Assembly (NCBI RefSeq): GCF_003597395.2
Contig: NC_133773.1
Span: forward strand, 125,257,925 to 125,321,924
Length of the DNA stretch: 64,000 bases
Reading direction: 5' to 3'
From: Chelonoidis abingdonii
Taxonomy: Eukaryota > Chordata > Testudines > Testudinidae
Positions 47,245-59,529 of the stretch are shown in pieces. Position numbers and translations under genes: made by a program. Below the pieces are notes generated by a model. The model was not told where the DNA came from. It saw nothing but the letters and a program-made list of their open reading frames with translations, and did no database searches. Within the stretch, counting starts at the first letter, position 1, and every line of letters begins with the position of its first letter.

Positions 47245-48830
47245 AGAATGGTTACTTACCATACAGTAAGTGTGGTTCTTCAAGATATCATAGTCAGCAT
47301 GGATCCCACTGTAGTGTGCATGTTCCTCGTGCATGCAAACTCAAAACTGATTGAACAACAGTGGCCATTGGGGCTGTTGCATGCACTCTGTGCCGTCTCT
47401 TGTTCCCATGCAAGAGGCATGAAGGATGGAGCAGCCTTAACATACCTGAGTTCCCTCACAATTCAAAGCCAGTGGTAGCTGAAGGACTCTGATCACAGGG
47501 ATGAAGTCATCTACAATGGGATCCACACTATATCGACTATATCATCTCGAAGAACCACAGTTACTGTAGGGTAAGTAATCATTCTTCTGAGAGTATTTGT
47601 CAGTGTGGACCCCACTGTAGGTGACTGGCAAGCAGTATCCTCTTCAGGAGTGGGCCTGAGTATCACCTGCATCAGTTGAATAGAGATTGGAGCCATTCTC
47701 CCAAATTTGGCATCTGATCTAGCAGCTAAATCCAGCGTATAATGCTTGGCAAAGGTGAAAAGGTTGCTCCATGCAACAGCCTTGCAGATTTCAGATATCA
47801 GTACATTGTGGAAACATGCCAAGGATGCCACTTGGGATCTGGAGGGGTGAGTATTAGTAGTCAGTAGGAGAAATATATCAGCCAGCTAGTTACACAGTGA
47901 AATACAATGTGTTGTTCATTTTTAAAGTCTTTGTGATGAAACGGAGAGGCCAACTATAGCTACAAATAGACGTGGGGATAGTCTGATATTACATTGGTAG
48001 GACCAAATCTTTCAAAGAGCTCTAGATACAACCAGGACTTGGAGTTTCTTCTCTGCTTGTGCGGAATATGGCTTTGGAAAGAATACAAGTAAGTTGATTG
48101 GTTTAAATGGAACTTATGAACCACCATGGGATGAATTTTGCATGAGGTCTCAGAACAACTTTGCCTTTATGAATGAATGGGAATTCTGTCCTGAGTGTCT
48201 AACTCTCACTCACTCGTCTGGCCAAGATGATAGTCACCAAAAAGACCGTTTTGAGAGTAAGATGGTAGGTAGAGCACATTCTGAGAGGGACTTCAGGAGA
48301 GCTCCATATGTTTTAAAAGATGATGTTGAAGTCCCATACTGGAGTATGTTCTCTAACTGGTGGGAAGTGCAGAAGCCCCTTAAGGAATTTGGATACCATC
48401 AGGTGAGAGTGTTCAAACTGCAGCAGATAGTCAAGGATCTTTCATACTAGGGCCTGCACTGAGTCTAGGCTACACTGGGCTGCCCATATTTAGAATATTT
48501 TCCATTTGGAGGAGTAAGTCCTCCTTGTGGACAACTTTCCACTCTGTGGAATATTTTCCTGAATATATAAGGAGCAGCACCTTTCCGTACATAGGCCACA
48601 ATCCTTCCAGCCACTGTGGTGCACAGTGAGGAGCACCGGGTTATTGCATTCCAGCACAAGTATGACCAGAAGCTTCGCGTAAATACAAGCAGGGTTAAGT
48701 GTTAGGTTTGGTTCTCTGCACTGAGTGGTAGCAAATCTCAAATCCCTTGTGAACCTGTCTCCCCACTCATAAAAGCAGAAGATAAGAGTTGGGATGTGAT
48801 TGGACCAATGGCACACTCTGGGAAACACAG
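47245..48830 (-). mobile_element. Second DIRS-type element (recombinase and terminal repeats)
   Basis: 47247-47290 (GGTTACTTACCATACAGTAA, then GTGGTTCTTCAAGATAT) is inverted at 47543-47580 (ATCTCGAAGAACCACAGTTA, then CTGTAGGGTAAGTAA), the DIRS terminal/internal repeat layout. On the minus strand, 48490-48650 gives KLSTRRTYSSKWKIF (recombinase N-terminal motif), and 47590-47831 gives ISEICKAVAWSNLFTFAKHY (C-terminal motif with the Tyr). It belongs to a different subfamily from the 31-35 kb copy. Confidence 0.7.
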
Positions 48831-48899
48831 GATTCTATCATATAAGTTATTATAACCACAATATCTGAGCACCTTCCAGTAGTGCATTAAGCAATGCAA

Positions 48900-49560
48900 G
48901 TAACCTCAGTCACATGTTTGGTCTCTCATCCTCTTCCCAGGGTAGAAATGCATGCACTGGAGTATTTTGTTTTGGAATTTTCTAAATTTATATTACATGT
49001 ACACACAGAGCTATATGTTTATATTAGAGAAGGTAGGTCAAAGAAATGTATGTTGCACTTGGAATGGAAGTTGATGAGGTTTGTGATGGTCCTCAGTTCC
49101 TGTGGGAGTTCATTACAGTCTCAGACTGCCCCAAGAAACCTGTCTCTCCTGCACAGAGAAACTTCATTCTTATTGTAGAGAGCTGCATTGTGCCAAAGGA
49201 GTGGAGCTGTCCACCATGATCTTCATCCTGGATCTTCAGACAATCTTTTAGATACCCTGGGCCCAGGCTATTGAGTGCCTTGAAGATAAGTGCCAAGACC
49301 TTGACCTTGATTTAATATTCTTTGGGAAGACAATGTAGGGAGTGCAGGACAGGTTTGATATGTTCCCACTAGCCTGTGTTGTTGAGGAGATATGCTGCAG
49401 TGTTCTGTTCTAATACTAGTTGAAGTTTCCTATATGCTGAAGGCTTCATGCCCTGGTATATCGCATTGCTGAAGTCCAGCAGAGAGATGATGAAGGTGTG
49501 AATAATTGAGGCCAGGCCATTATTTGTCAGGATGGGATGGAATTCCTAGCCAACCACAGA
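48900..49560 (-). mobile_element. L2-like LINE fragment
   Basis: The minus frame 49093-49296 contains IFKALNSLGPGYLKDCL, then LCAGETGFLGQSETVMNSHR, a decayed version of the L2-type RT C-terminal pattern (VFKALHGLAPPYL ... AFSVAAPKLWNSLP). Confidence 0.5.
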
Positions 49561-49654
49561 ATGTAGAAAGCATTACTCACAGATGCTGTTATGTGAGAGA
49601 TTAAGCGTGAACCCCAGCAAGCAATGAAGAGCACTATTCATGCTATAAGGCAGA

Positions 49655-50394
49655 TGTCATAAACAGATAGCTAAGGGTTAATGCCTCTTTTACCTGTAAA
49701 GGGTTAAGAAGTTCACCTAGCTTAGCTGACACCTGACCAGAGGAACCAATGGGGGAACAAGATATTTCAAAAGGAAGGAGGGAAGTTTCCTTTGTTTAGT
49801 CAGTTTTCAGTTTCAGCCAGAGTGAAAAAGATCAAGGAACCAGCCTGTTATCAGAGTAGTAAGTTTTAGAAAGGAATAAATAGGTTTATGTTTATTTTCT
49901 TTGTAACTTGTCTTGGTGCCATTAAGGGAATTATCAAATTGGGTATTCTTGTGTGTATTAAGATTTTTGCCCAGGAGAACATCCTGTGTTTTCAATCTAT
50001 TGTCTGTGAGATTAGCTGATATGATGTCTTCCAGAGGGTTTATTTTTTTTCTTTCTTTTACCTTTCTTTTCTTTAATTAAAAGCCTTCTTTTTAAGAACC
50101 TGATTGATTTTTCCTTGTTTTAAGATCCAAGGGGATTGGATCTGGACTCACCAAGAACTGGTAGGGGAAAGGAGGGGTGATGGTTAAATTCTCCTTGTGT
50201 TAAGATCCAAGGGGTCGTATTGGTGTTCACCAAGGAAGTGGTGGGGAAGTCTCTCAAGACTATCCAAAAAAGGGAACTAGTTTGAGAGTGGTGGCAGTAA
50301 GTCCAGATCTAACCTGGTAATTAAGCTTAGAAATGTCCATGCAGGTCCCCACATCTGTACCCTAAAGTTCAGAGTGGGGGTAAGACCTATGACA
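49655..50394 (+). mobile_element. Solo LTR (740 bp)
   Basis: It starts TGTCATAAACAGATAGC and ends ACCTATGACA, matching inverted termini (TGTCATA / TATGACA). The flanks GCAGA (49650-49654) and GCAGG (50395-50399) are a 5-bp duplication with one change. An internal repeat AAGATCCAAGGGGATTGGAT / AAGATCCAAGGGGTCGTATT lies at 50123 and 50203. No coding genes. Confidence 0.75.
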
Positions 50395-50399
50395 GCAGG

Positions 50400-50945
50400 T
50401 AATACTCCCGCTTATCACTTTTAACCTTGCTACACTTTACAGCTATGCGGTGCAGGTTCAAGCCCAAAACGAGGATAGCAGTTACATCCCATGTTTTAAA
50501 TGGGGAGGGATGTGAGGGGGAAATGTGTTAGGCCATAACAGTGTTTGATGCACCAGTGTGAGGAGGACACAGGTGGCTTTCTGTCGCCTTTCCATTGCCC
50601 TGATCCTGGCATCTGACAAGGCTGAACAAGCCCATGGCACAAGTTAGAGCAGTCTTGACAGGTATCGACTCCCAAGGAGCCATTTTGTTCGCTAGCCCAC
50701 CTGAAATATATGCAAGAGGATCCAGATGAGAATTCCGCTACACAAGGAGAATGTTCTGCTGCTGCCTTAAAGTAGTTTTATGTTCCCTTTACACTGACAG
50801 AATGGTACAAAGGGGATGCATTAAAGGACAAGTATCTGGATTGCTATTGTTGGATTCCAGAAGGCAAAGCCCATTTTCAAGGAATGCCAATTTTGAGCAA
50901 AAACACATGATTTCCTTTTAAAGCAATATATATATGTGTTATCAA
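50400..50945. other. Intergenic, nothing identified
   Basis: No clear repeat or coding exon. Confidence 0.4.
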
Positions 50946-50949
50946 ATGC

Positions 50950-51660
50950 TAAAATATCAGTTGATTTTATTTGCAAAGGTCAGGTATAGGACCACATCTT
51001 TATGAAATAACTTTTGAACAACTTTCTGTCTTTTTTCACTTTCTTATTATCACAAGTTTGTTAAAAACAACCAACATACTTTTTTTTAAAAAAAAATTGT
51101 GTAGTTAGAGGCACATTACATGATTATTTTCAGGTTTTCCTTATTTCCCTTTGTCAAACTAAATTAAATCACAAATTGTCAACATAAATGAAATATCAGC
51201 TCCAACAGTACAAATTGTTTACTTATTACACAATTAGTATTTAAAATTAATTTGACATAATTACATGTCTATACACAGTGATTTCTTGTGTTGTATAAAA
51301 TTTCACAACAATTGTGTGTGGATGAGAAATTAACCTAATAACTATTTTCAAATCACAAAGTCACAACATAGGTTTTTAAAATCAAAATCAGCAGTAAAAC
51401 AAGAATACAAGTTAAATTCCAGAAGGCAACATTTTTACACAGTCCAACAGGTTCAAGCTCAGGGTAAAAAATTAAAACACCTTTCTTTCCTTGTCTTCCA
51501 GTTTAAAGACTATGCAGGTCTGTATGTAATATTAGGCTTCCTAGGATTTTGAAGAGACTTAGAAACCATTCAGAATTTATGAACAGCTGATCGACCAACA
51601 TTTCTCACAAGTGACAATTATTATCTGAAACTATTACAAGTAGTCAATTTAAACATAATG
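50950..51660 (-). other. Possible 3' UTR end with AATAAA (candidate RGS12 long-isoform 3' end)
   Basis: Read on the minus strand this is an AT-rich, single-copy-looking stretch without repeat signatures. It has the AU-rich texture and oligo-T runs common in vertebrate 3' UTRs. AATAAA lies at 50971-50966. It sits between the RGS12-type exon at 61 kb and HGFAC, where a longer RGS12 transcript would end. No coding part was found joined to it. Pure inference from texture, signal and position. Confidence 0.3.
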
Positions 51661-51674
51661 GTGGATCTATACTA

Positions 51675-51755
51675 ACGGCCTGATCCAAGAACCTTTAAAG
51701 TCAATAGAAGTCTTTCTGTTGATTTCAGTGGACTTTGGATCAGGCCTGATTGACC
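51675..51755. repeat. Short foldback motif, dispersed family
   Basis: GGCCTGATCCAAGAACCTTT, then AAAGTCAATAGAAGTC is opposed by GATTTCAGTGGACTTTGGAT, then CAGGCC. It is the clearest copy of the family also seen at 3250 and 24240. Confidence 0.7.
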
Positions 51756-52430
51756 TAACCTGGATGCTCAGCACTCTACATCCTGCAGGGTAGGCACCAG
51801 AGTATGGAAACTGCTGTAAGGACACAGGCAGATTAAGAAAGGTGGGGGTGCTACTTGTCATTGCCGCAGTTCAGTTCACCCACATACCAACACTGTTTTT
51901 CACAGAAGAGGTTTGGCACATCCACACAAAGTGTCCTACAGTCATTGTTGTCCCAGTGCATTTTGGGACTTCAGAAGCACCTATCCCATAGTTTCCATAG
52001 CTTGTAGCAGGGGATTAGAGTAATTTCTAAACATATAAGGTACTGCTTTGTGCAGGGGAGTTAAGTGGTCTGAATGAACTTGTGCAGCTGCAATGCTCTT
52101 AGTTTCCCACGTACACTGGGAAGAAATTGTTAAACTATATTGTCTGAGCCAGTTCTGAGTCCAAGATTTTGTCTCAAGCTTTGTAACCAATAAAATGAAG
52201 TGTCCAGATATTAAAAACTGTTCAGCAATCAGCAGTCATCCCCATGTAGAGCACTTTCCAAAATTTGGCCTTTTCAGTGATCTGCCTAAAGGGGAGCTCA
52301 GTAATTTTGAAAACCTGGCCCAGGGTGGTTGTACGGTGTCACTGACACTATTCTATCCTATTGGTACATCCTGTGGTATCTCATGCTATTTGCATAGCAA
52401 CCTGGTCTCTATGGAAAACAGGCATTTGGT
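51756..52430. other. Unassigned, MITE-like fragment at 51890-52010
   Basis: GTCCCAGTGCATTTTGGGAC at 51949 and similar phrases recall the TACCCACAGTGCA-type sequences of the element at 53077-55098. Otherwise unassigned. Confidence 0.3.
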
Positions 52431-52439
52431 ATCATCCTA

Positions 52440-55400
52440 ATATATTATATCAAATGTCCGGAAAAACAACTCTAAATAACAGTAATTACTGTCAATGCCA
52501 TTTAGAAGCTGTCCAATATGGCCAGCATAACTAATATTGGGTAGCATTGCTTTCTCTGGGTATTCCCTGTGGCAGTTTGGAGAATGTGTCTCTGTCCAGT
52601 TATGAATCCCATTTGATATTATGAACACTGTACTTGTAACAGTGTGCATTAGAATCACCATTTTGTGGCAGAAAAGACTATATCTAAGAAACTGAAAAAG
52701 GGCCATAAACCTTGAACAGCCATACCCTAGTGGAACAATGGCGCCTACCGGCCAACCCATTGACTTTTAACAACCCTCTACCAGCAAACCTACCCAGTGA
52801 GGTCGGAGGATGAAAAATGCCAGTATAAGAAGAGAAGCAGAGAGAGGTCTCAGAACTTGGTTTTTAAAATGACATGCTTTCTGGAAAGGGGTGAAACCAT
52901 TCTCAGAACCAAAAGACTCATCAAGGAGGAATGGGGCAACAGGGACCTTACTCCCCAGAAAGATACTGAATAGAATCCAAAGGACTCAGAAATGATGAGG
53001 TCTCTGAGAGAAGGAAATGTGTTCTGGTATTTGTTGTTTTGTATAGCTCTGTAACTCTCTTGTGCTGTTTAAGGCCTGGTCTACACTATGCGTTTAAACT
53101 GAATTTAGCAGCGTTAAACCTATTTAACCCTGCACCCATCCACACAACGAGGCCCTTCATATCGATATAAAGGGCTCTTTAAACCGATTTCTGTACTCCT
53201 CCCCGACGAGAGGAGTAGCACTGAAATCAGTATTGCCATGTCGGATTAGGGTTCGTTGGCCGCCAAAACGCAGTATTGGCCTCCCGGCTGTATCCCACAG
53301 TGCACTATTGTGACCGCTCTGGAAAGCAATTTGAACTCGGATTGCACTGGCCAGGTAGACGGGAAAAGCCCCGCAAATTTTGAATCTTCATTTTCCTATT
53401 TTGCCCCAATGTGGGCTCTGATACGCACACGGTGGCGATGCAGTCCCAAATCAAAGAGAGCTCCGCATGGACGTACGGACATACTGATCTGTCGCTTATG
53501 GGGGACAATCTGGCCTATCAAAGCTACCGTTACTACGAAGACGAAATGCCAAAGCATTCTGTAAAATATCCAGGCTAGTGATAGCAGAGCACAGCACAGT
53601 GCTGTGTGATAGGATACAGAAGCCAAGATCAAATGCGCTCATGGAGGGATGGAGGGGTACCGAGGCTCCAGCTATTCCCACAGTCCCAGTCTCCGAAGCA
53701 TTTGCATTCTTTGGCGGAAGTCAATGGCCTGAAGGTCAAAAAATTTTTCCAGGTGTATTCAGTGGTATATTGTGTCATTCACCTTCCCCACTCCCCGAAA
53801 GAAAAGGGAAAAAACGTTTCACCTTTTTTCAATGTCACCTCGTTCTACTGGCATGCTGTGGTAGACGGGGTGCTTGCCACGCTGACACCAGCTTCCTTCC
53901 CAGTAGCAGACCGGATACAATTATGATGCATCCATTTTCTCATCGGCCCATGAGTGCCCTGGCTTGCCTTGGTGAGGTCGGCGGGGACGCCTGGCGTAAA
54001 AAATGGGAATGACTCCTGCGTCATTCCAGCAGATGGTACAGAACGGCTGCGTACCATCTTCATCATAGCAACTGGAGGCTGAGCTCCATCATCCTCCTCC
54101 CCCCTTTATGTCCTAAAGAAAAGTTCTGTACTGCCTGGCTATCATAGCAGCGGCGGCTGGAGCTCCTCCCCCCGCCAGCCTTTCTGTCTTCCTCGATATC
54201 ATAGCGATGGGAGGCTCTCCCCCCATTTTTATCTCACTAGAACATCAGTGTCTTCTTCTTGCATTCTTTATTACTTCATCCACAAAGTGGGGGACACTCT
54301 CACAGTAGCCCAAGACGGGTTGGGGGAGAGGAAAGCAAGGGTGGGTCTGGTTGCAGGGCACCCTAGAGATGGCATGCAGCTCATCATTTCTGCCGGATCT
54401 CTGGGGCTCTGAACTGGAGCGCTGCTTCTTTGCCTGCTAGTGCCCCATATTCTAGGCAGGACTGACTCTATTTTTGACAAACAAAGAAGGAATGACCCTT
54501 TGTCCATCGCTCCCCGGCCAATCTCCAGGCCAGCCAGGAGCACCCATGACACAGAATGACTGATAACCGTCATCTCATCGTCAATTTAAAATGGCATGGC
54601 AGACAGTGCAATAGGAATGGTAACCGTCTGTGCTACTTACAAAGGCAAATGAATGCCGCTGTGTAGCACTGCAGTACCGCGTATGTCAGCAGCACCCAGT
54701 ACACACACGGTGACAGTGACAAAAGGCAAAATGGGCTCCATGGTTGCCATGCTATGGCGTCTGCCAGGGCAATCCAGGGAAAAAGAGCGTGAAATGATTG
54801 TCTGCTGTTGCTTTCATGGAGGAAGGATTGAGTGACGACATTTACCCAGAATCACCTGCGACACTGTTTTTGCATTGGGATCTCAACCCAGAATTCCAAT
54901 GGGAGGGGGAGACTGCGGGAACTACGGGATAGCTACGGGATAGCTACCCACAGTGCAACGCTCCGGAAATCGACGCTAGCCTCGGGACATGGACCCACAC
55001 TGCTGAATTACTGTGCTTAGTGTGGCCGCTTTATACAATCTGTTTTACAAAACCGGTTTATGTAAAATTGGAATAATTGCGTAGTGTAGACATACCCTGA
55101 CAGACAAGTGTGTAAGAAGTTCTTTTGCAAAACTTGTGCATTCCTTACTTTAACCATCACATGGTCCTCAAAGAGTTAAACTATACTCTGGAGTGCTGAG
55201 GGTGGTGGATTCTAGGAGAGCATGCATAAGCTGGTGGTACACTTTTGAGGGGTCCAGCACAGGGCAAAAGGCGGTTGGACCACGAGGTCCCACTTTCGAA
55301 GAAGGGGTCCCAGACAGGAAGTCTGCACCCTTGAAGCGTTCCTGAGAGGCCACAGCTAAAACCAGCTAAGACACAGTGCCTGGAAGTTGCTTAGTTCCAG

Positions 55401-55475
55401 ATGCTTGGAAAGCACAAGGGATCCAAAGTTTGGGCCAATATAGCAGAGTGGTGATCATCCAAAGGGGGGATGATC
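52440..55475 (+). mobile_element. Probable decayed LTR, split by a DNA transposon
   Basis: 52440-53070 carries a TATA-like box (CAGTATAAGAAGAGAAGC, about 52820) and a downstream TTTTGTATAGCTCTGTAACT. Similar texture resumes after 55099 (CAGACAAGTGTGTAAGAAGT). The ends are not defined. Confidence 0.35.
53077..55100. mobile_element. ~2-kb DNA transposon, possibly PIF/Harbinger-related
   Basis: The left end GGCCTGGTCTACACTATGCG, then TTTAAACTGAATT is opposed by AATTGCGTAGTGTAGACATA, then CCCTG at 55070-55098. Internal phrases (TAAACCTATTTAACCC; ATATCGATATAAAGGGCTCT; CTACCCACAGTGCAACGCTC) match a very common turtle repeat. A SANT/Myb-like second Harbinger protein may be decayed in 53430-53580, but I cannot show it. 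Frames here are not genes. Confidence 0.6.
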
Positions 55476-55479
55476 ATAA

Positions 55480-56205
55480 TCATATTCAAATTAATTTTTC
55501 TCATTTAAATGATACAGTCTGGAGAGTCATTAAAATATCCCTACATGAACAATTTAATTTTAACTATGTGAGAATATAGATAGATATGGATTTCACTTGA
55601 ATCATCATTTTTACTGCTTCTTGGCTAAATACTGATCTTACATACATCATCATCATGTCAGTGGAACTGCTCCAAATGTACATCAATGTAAGAGAGACCA
55701 GATTCTGCACTCATTTACACTTGTTAGGAAAGACAGGAGTAACTCCACTGAAATCATTGGAGCTGCACCAGTGTAAAACTGGCATAAGTAAGAGTATAAA
55801 GTCCATAATCTGGATTGTCTTCAAAAATTGATTGACAAGATAGAGGACTAAGCTATCAAAAAGTATATCAATTAAGTTGCTTTTTTTAAAAAAATTGCTA
55901 CTAGTCCACTAGCAATTTTAGTGGAAATCACAATATAACAATGCATCTTAAAACCATATTATGTTGATAATATCACTCAATAGTTAAATATGCAGGACAT
56001 TGCTCAGAGCACAATCACTTGAAAATGCCATTCTGGGATTGTCTGTATCCATTTTGTTTTATTAACTTCATTATCCCTGGAGACTGATTCAGCAGTAATA
56101 CTGTGTTGGTTTAGTTTCTACATTCTCCCAGATCTTGCAAAGTAAAGCTAATATTATTAATTATTTCGAAGCTTAAGCAACATATTGCCTTCAGCCCTAA
56201 GGTAT
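55480..56205. other. Unassigned; contains dispersed GTGTAAAACTGG motif
   Basis: 55690-55800 contains AGGAGTAACTCCACTGAAAT, then AGCTGCACCAGTGTAAAACT, another copy of the short dispersed motif. Nothing else is recognised. Confidence 0.4.
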
Positions 56206-56209
56206 GGGG

Positions 56210-56392
56210 TCATATTTTTAAACAGCTGGAGTTTACATGTGGCTCATATTCAGGGGCAGTTTTGAATATGATATTGCTGAATAGAGAAGAATTATTTTCT
56301 TGGTTCACCAGCCTGTGGTTTCTAGGCATGCTGCCAAGTCCTGTCATGTCTTCCCCTCCCCCTTCCTGTTTAAGAAAACCCATTTTAAGGCA
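56210..56392 (-). other. Unassigned open segment behind a splice-acceptor-like site
   Basis: On the minus strand, a pyrimidine-containing AG (TTCTTAAACAG) is followed by an open stretch beginning EGGGEDMTGLGS and ending VNSSCLKI before a stop near 56210. It carries no transposon similarity that I recognise and lies between the RGS12-type exon and the possible 3' UTR. It could be a last coding exon of another RGS12 isoform or a chance frame. Composition is ordinary and there is no domain. Confidence 0.2.
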
Positions 56393-56793
56393 GCTTTCTT
56401 TTACATCATTCATTTCTCTGAACTTGGGTTAAATATCCAATTCTGTCAAATCCAGTTTGCTGCACTCAGAATCTAATACAACAGATCTTTCTTACGCTTC
56501 AGCAGCTAAGCAGCCACAGAAAGGTTTTAATGGCAAACTATTTAATTTCTAAAATTATTATGTTTGAAAAGAGGTGAAAGGTTTATGATGAACAAAGATG
56601 GCTTTGCCACTGGGGTGAAACAAATGCACCTTCATCCCAATATTATAACTTCATTCCCACTTCTAATTTACCCAAACAGCTCTTTCAAATCAGGTATCCA
56701 CACTGGGCAATTGCTCCAATGCCCTGGCACAGAGCATATGTGAACATTCCAGTCCGGGGCTCCACAGCAAAAGTAGTAGGACTTCTGTGAATA

Positions 56794-57186
56794 CAGTAGA
56801 ACCTCAGAGTTATGAACACCTCGGAAATGGAGGTTGTTCATAATTCTGAAATATTTGTAACTCAGCAAAACATTATGGTGGTTCTTTCAAACATTGACTT
56901 ACTACAGCTTTGAAACTTTACTATGCAGAAGTAAAAATGCTGCTTTTTTAAATCTTAATTTAAATCTTAATTAAATGAAACAAGCACTGAAACAGTTTCC
57001 TTACCTTATCAAATCTTTTTTAAAAACTGTCCCAGTATTTTTCAGTGGTTTATGTTTAACAGAGTACTGTAGTGTACAGTATTTGCTTCTTTTTTTATTT
57101 TTTTCTCTCTGCTGCCTGATTACATACTTCTGGTTCCAAATGAGTGTGTGGTTGACCAGTCAGTTCATAACTCTGAGGGTCTACTG
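56794..57186. mobile_element. Tigger/pogo-like MITE
   Basis: CAGTAGAACCTCAGAGTTAT and, on the other strand, CAGTAGACCCTCAGAGTTAT are terminal inverted repeats, each followed by GAAC. TA precedes the left end (56792-56793). The right flank reads AA, one change from TA. Confidence 0.85.
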
Positions 57187-57189
57187 AAG

Positions 57190-58379
57190 TCTAGTAATGA
57201 CAGCACATTCCTGGGAGGCACATTCAAAGGTGTCATTAAGATCTTGGTCACAGAACTCCCTTTCGTTTCAATGGGAATTCTGCATACAGAGGATCACATA
57301 CAGGATCAGGTCTTTGATGAGCATACATGGAGCTAAGGCAAGTTATAGTGTCCCACCTAAAATTTTGATCAGGAATCACCATAGACACCAACTACTGCAT
57401 TTCAGTTTTAAATATTCACTACAGTACTGGGGCAGGTGTTGATTTTCAAAGACACACCACAAGGTGCAACATGTTCAGGTGCAGTTGGCAAGGAACCCAT
57501 TTGTTGGGGATTACTGATATGTGAAGATACTTTGCTTTGACCAGAGCAAAGCTCTCAGCCAAAAACATGGACATTTATAAGGGTGAAAACCTGTCCTGCC
57601 AGCTGTGAATTTGTATCATAATGCTGTCAATACAATGACACAAGACAGATGCAATATGGAGAAAGGATCTTAAAGAATACAGAGATGTTTTAAATTATCT
57701 CTCAAGATAATTATACTAATCCTATACATGCAGTATAAGAAGATATAGAATAATGTATTCTATGGACTACAATCTATAGCCAACATGAAAACTTTGAAGA
57801 CTTATGTCCTTCATTTCGTACAGAACAAGTAGAAGCTGAATACCAGCAGGGAAAGCTCCCCCATACTGCATCACCAATGTCTTTTAACCACAGTAACTAC
57901 CTACTCTATAGTGTTGACAAGTAACCACCAGATGCTAGTTTATAACAGCTTCTAGGCTCATTGCATTATTGCCTTAACTTATACCTATCCCTCATCTAGC
58001 AAATATCTATACCTATACACTACAATAGGGATAAGAAGTTCCTTCAGGCTCAGTGCCTATTCAGTCCCTGCCAGGATGACTCCACTTACTGCCAGATATG
58101 GTGGGTTTCTGTGATGTAGCCATCTAGCCACAGGGAACCGGACTCCCATAACCAACTCACTTCATTTACAGTCCGATAATAGCTTTCCGCTACCACTGGC
58201 ACAAGTCAGATTTGAATGACTTATCTAGAGCTGAAAGTCTCTGTATCTCCTTATGAATACCTTGAGCTTTTCAATTCCCCTACCGTAGACAATACTGCAG
58301 TATCAGCACAACTCTAGTGTGATTCTCAGTCCAATTTTAATTTTGGAAATTTGTAAAGGAATAGCTGTTTTTCACGACA
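57190..58379. other. Intergenic, nothing identified
   Basis: No supported gene or element. Confidence 0.4.
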
Positions 58380-58689
58380 GGTATTGTAGCGAGGGGACCC
58401 CCCTCCCTCACGCCCCTGAAGGGAATAGGCCAGAGAAGCTGTGGCCCCAGGCGGAGGCCCTGCCGCCTATCCCCGCCCCCCAGAAGTCAAGGGGTGGGAT
58501 CGGAAGTCCAAGGCCCCCTCCGCCTGTCCCCGCCCCCAGGAAGTCAAGGGGCAGGACAGGAAGTACAAAAGCCGGGCCCCAGCCCTCAGTTAGGAGGAGG
58601 CTGCCAGAGAAGGCAGACGCTGAGGCCCGAGCTCCCGCTGGGCCCGGCTTACCCCGCGCCCGGTATCCGGAGGGGTACTGGCCTGACCT

Positions 58690-58865
58690 CCCCTGGGTAC
58701 CCTGAGGACTGGACCGGACCGCCTGGAGCCCGGTACCCTGAGGACTGGACCGGACTGCCTGGAGCCCGGTACCCTGAGGACTGGACCGGACTGCCTGGAG
58801 CCCGGTACCCTGAGGACTGGACCGGACCGCCCGAATCCCGGTACCCTGAGGAGTGGACTGGACCT
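58690..58865 (+). repeat. Tandem array of ~44 bp units
   Basis: Four units contain CCTGAGGACTGGACCGGACT, GCCTGGAGCCCGGTA. The first and last units are diverged. The array translates on plus as repeats of RYPEDWTGLPGA. Confidence 0.9.
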
Positions 58866-59169
58866 CCCACCGCCGAACCTGCTGAGGAACCCATGGTTTG
58901 GGACCCCTGGATGACGCTGGCGAAGGGCAGGTACCCAGTGAGGGGGAGGTTGGAAGTGGCCCGGGGGCAGCCGACTCTCGTCCGGCTGCAGACTCGCCTG
59001 AGCCCATGTCAGTGTGTTTCGGTCAGGATCCCCCACTGACCATCAGCGGCGTTGACCGCTGCTAGGGCCCTGGGCTGGAACACAGTGGAGTGGGAGGGCC
59101 TGCGTTCCCCCTGCCACCCCTTTAAGGGTGGCAGAGTCCCCCTCCCTTTTGCCTGAGGAGACCATCTAC

Positions 59170-59395
59170 AGTGGATGTCTCTCGCTCAGCCCTGCTGCAA
59201 GGCCTGAGCCTACCTGTGTGTGTTGCCCCGCCCTGCCCAAGGGCCTGGGCTTATATAGACTGTTGCCTCCCGCTCAGCCCTGCTGCAAGGCCTGAGCCTA
59301 ACTGTGTGGGTTGCCCCGCCCTGCCCAAGGGCCTGGGCCTATATAGACTCCTGGCTTCGTGCCCAGCCTGACTGACAGGGCCGGGGCCTTCTACT
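59170..59395 (+). repeat. Two to three ~105 bp units in the LTR
   Basis: GCTCAGCCCTGCTGCAAGGC, then CTGAGCCTA, occurs at 59188 and 59273, each followed by GCCCCGCCCTGCCCAAGGGC. Confidence 0.8.
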
Positions 59396-59529
59396 AACTA
59401 TTGCCAGTTCCCTCAGCAACCCCAGCAAGGGGTGGGCCCAGGCCAACGGAGTGCGGTGAGCCGGTGTGGCTCCCCTCCAACCCCCCCGTGTAGGAGGGTT
59501 GAGCCCTGGTCCCGCCCTACTGCAGGTAT

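Larger units (their letters stand above)
58385..59524 (+). mobile_element. Solo LTR (1,140 bp) with tandem repeats
   Basis: It begins TGTAGCGAGGGGACC, ends CCGCCCTACTGCA, and has an exact 5-bp target duplication GGTAT (58380-58384 and 59525-59529). It shares its 3' region (GTGTGGCTCCCCTCC ... GAGCCCTGG) with the LTR at 19653-20981. The internal tandem array is listed separately. It explains the long frames at 58319-59039 on both strands. Confidence 0.88.

Noticed and set aside
48094..48450. 118-codon plus-strand frame
   Set aside because: It is antisense to the second DIRS element and shows no domain.
58319..59039. Long frames on both strands (up to 199 codons)
   Set aside because: They overlap a solo LTR with a 44-bp tandem array; no start context, domain or splice structure.
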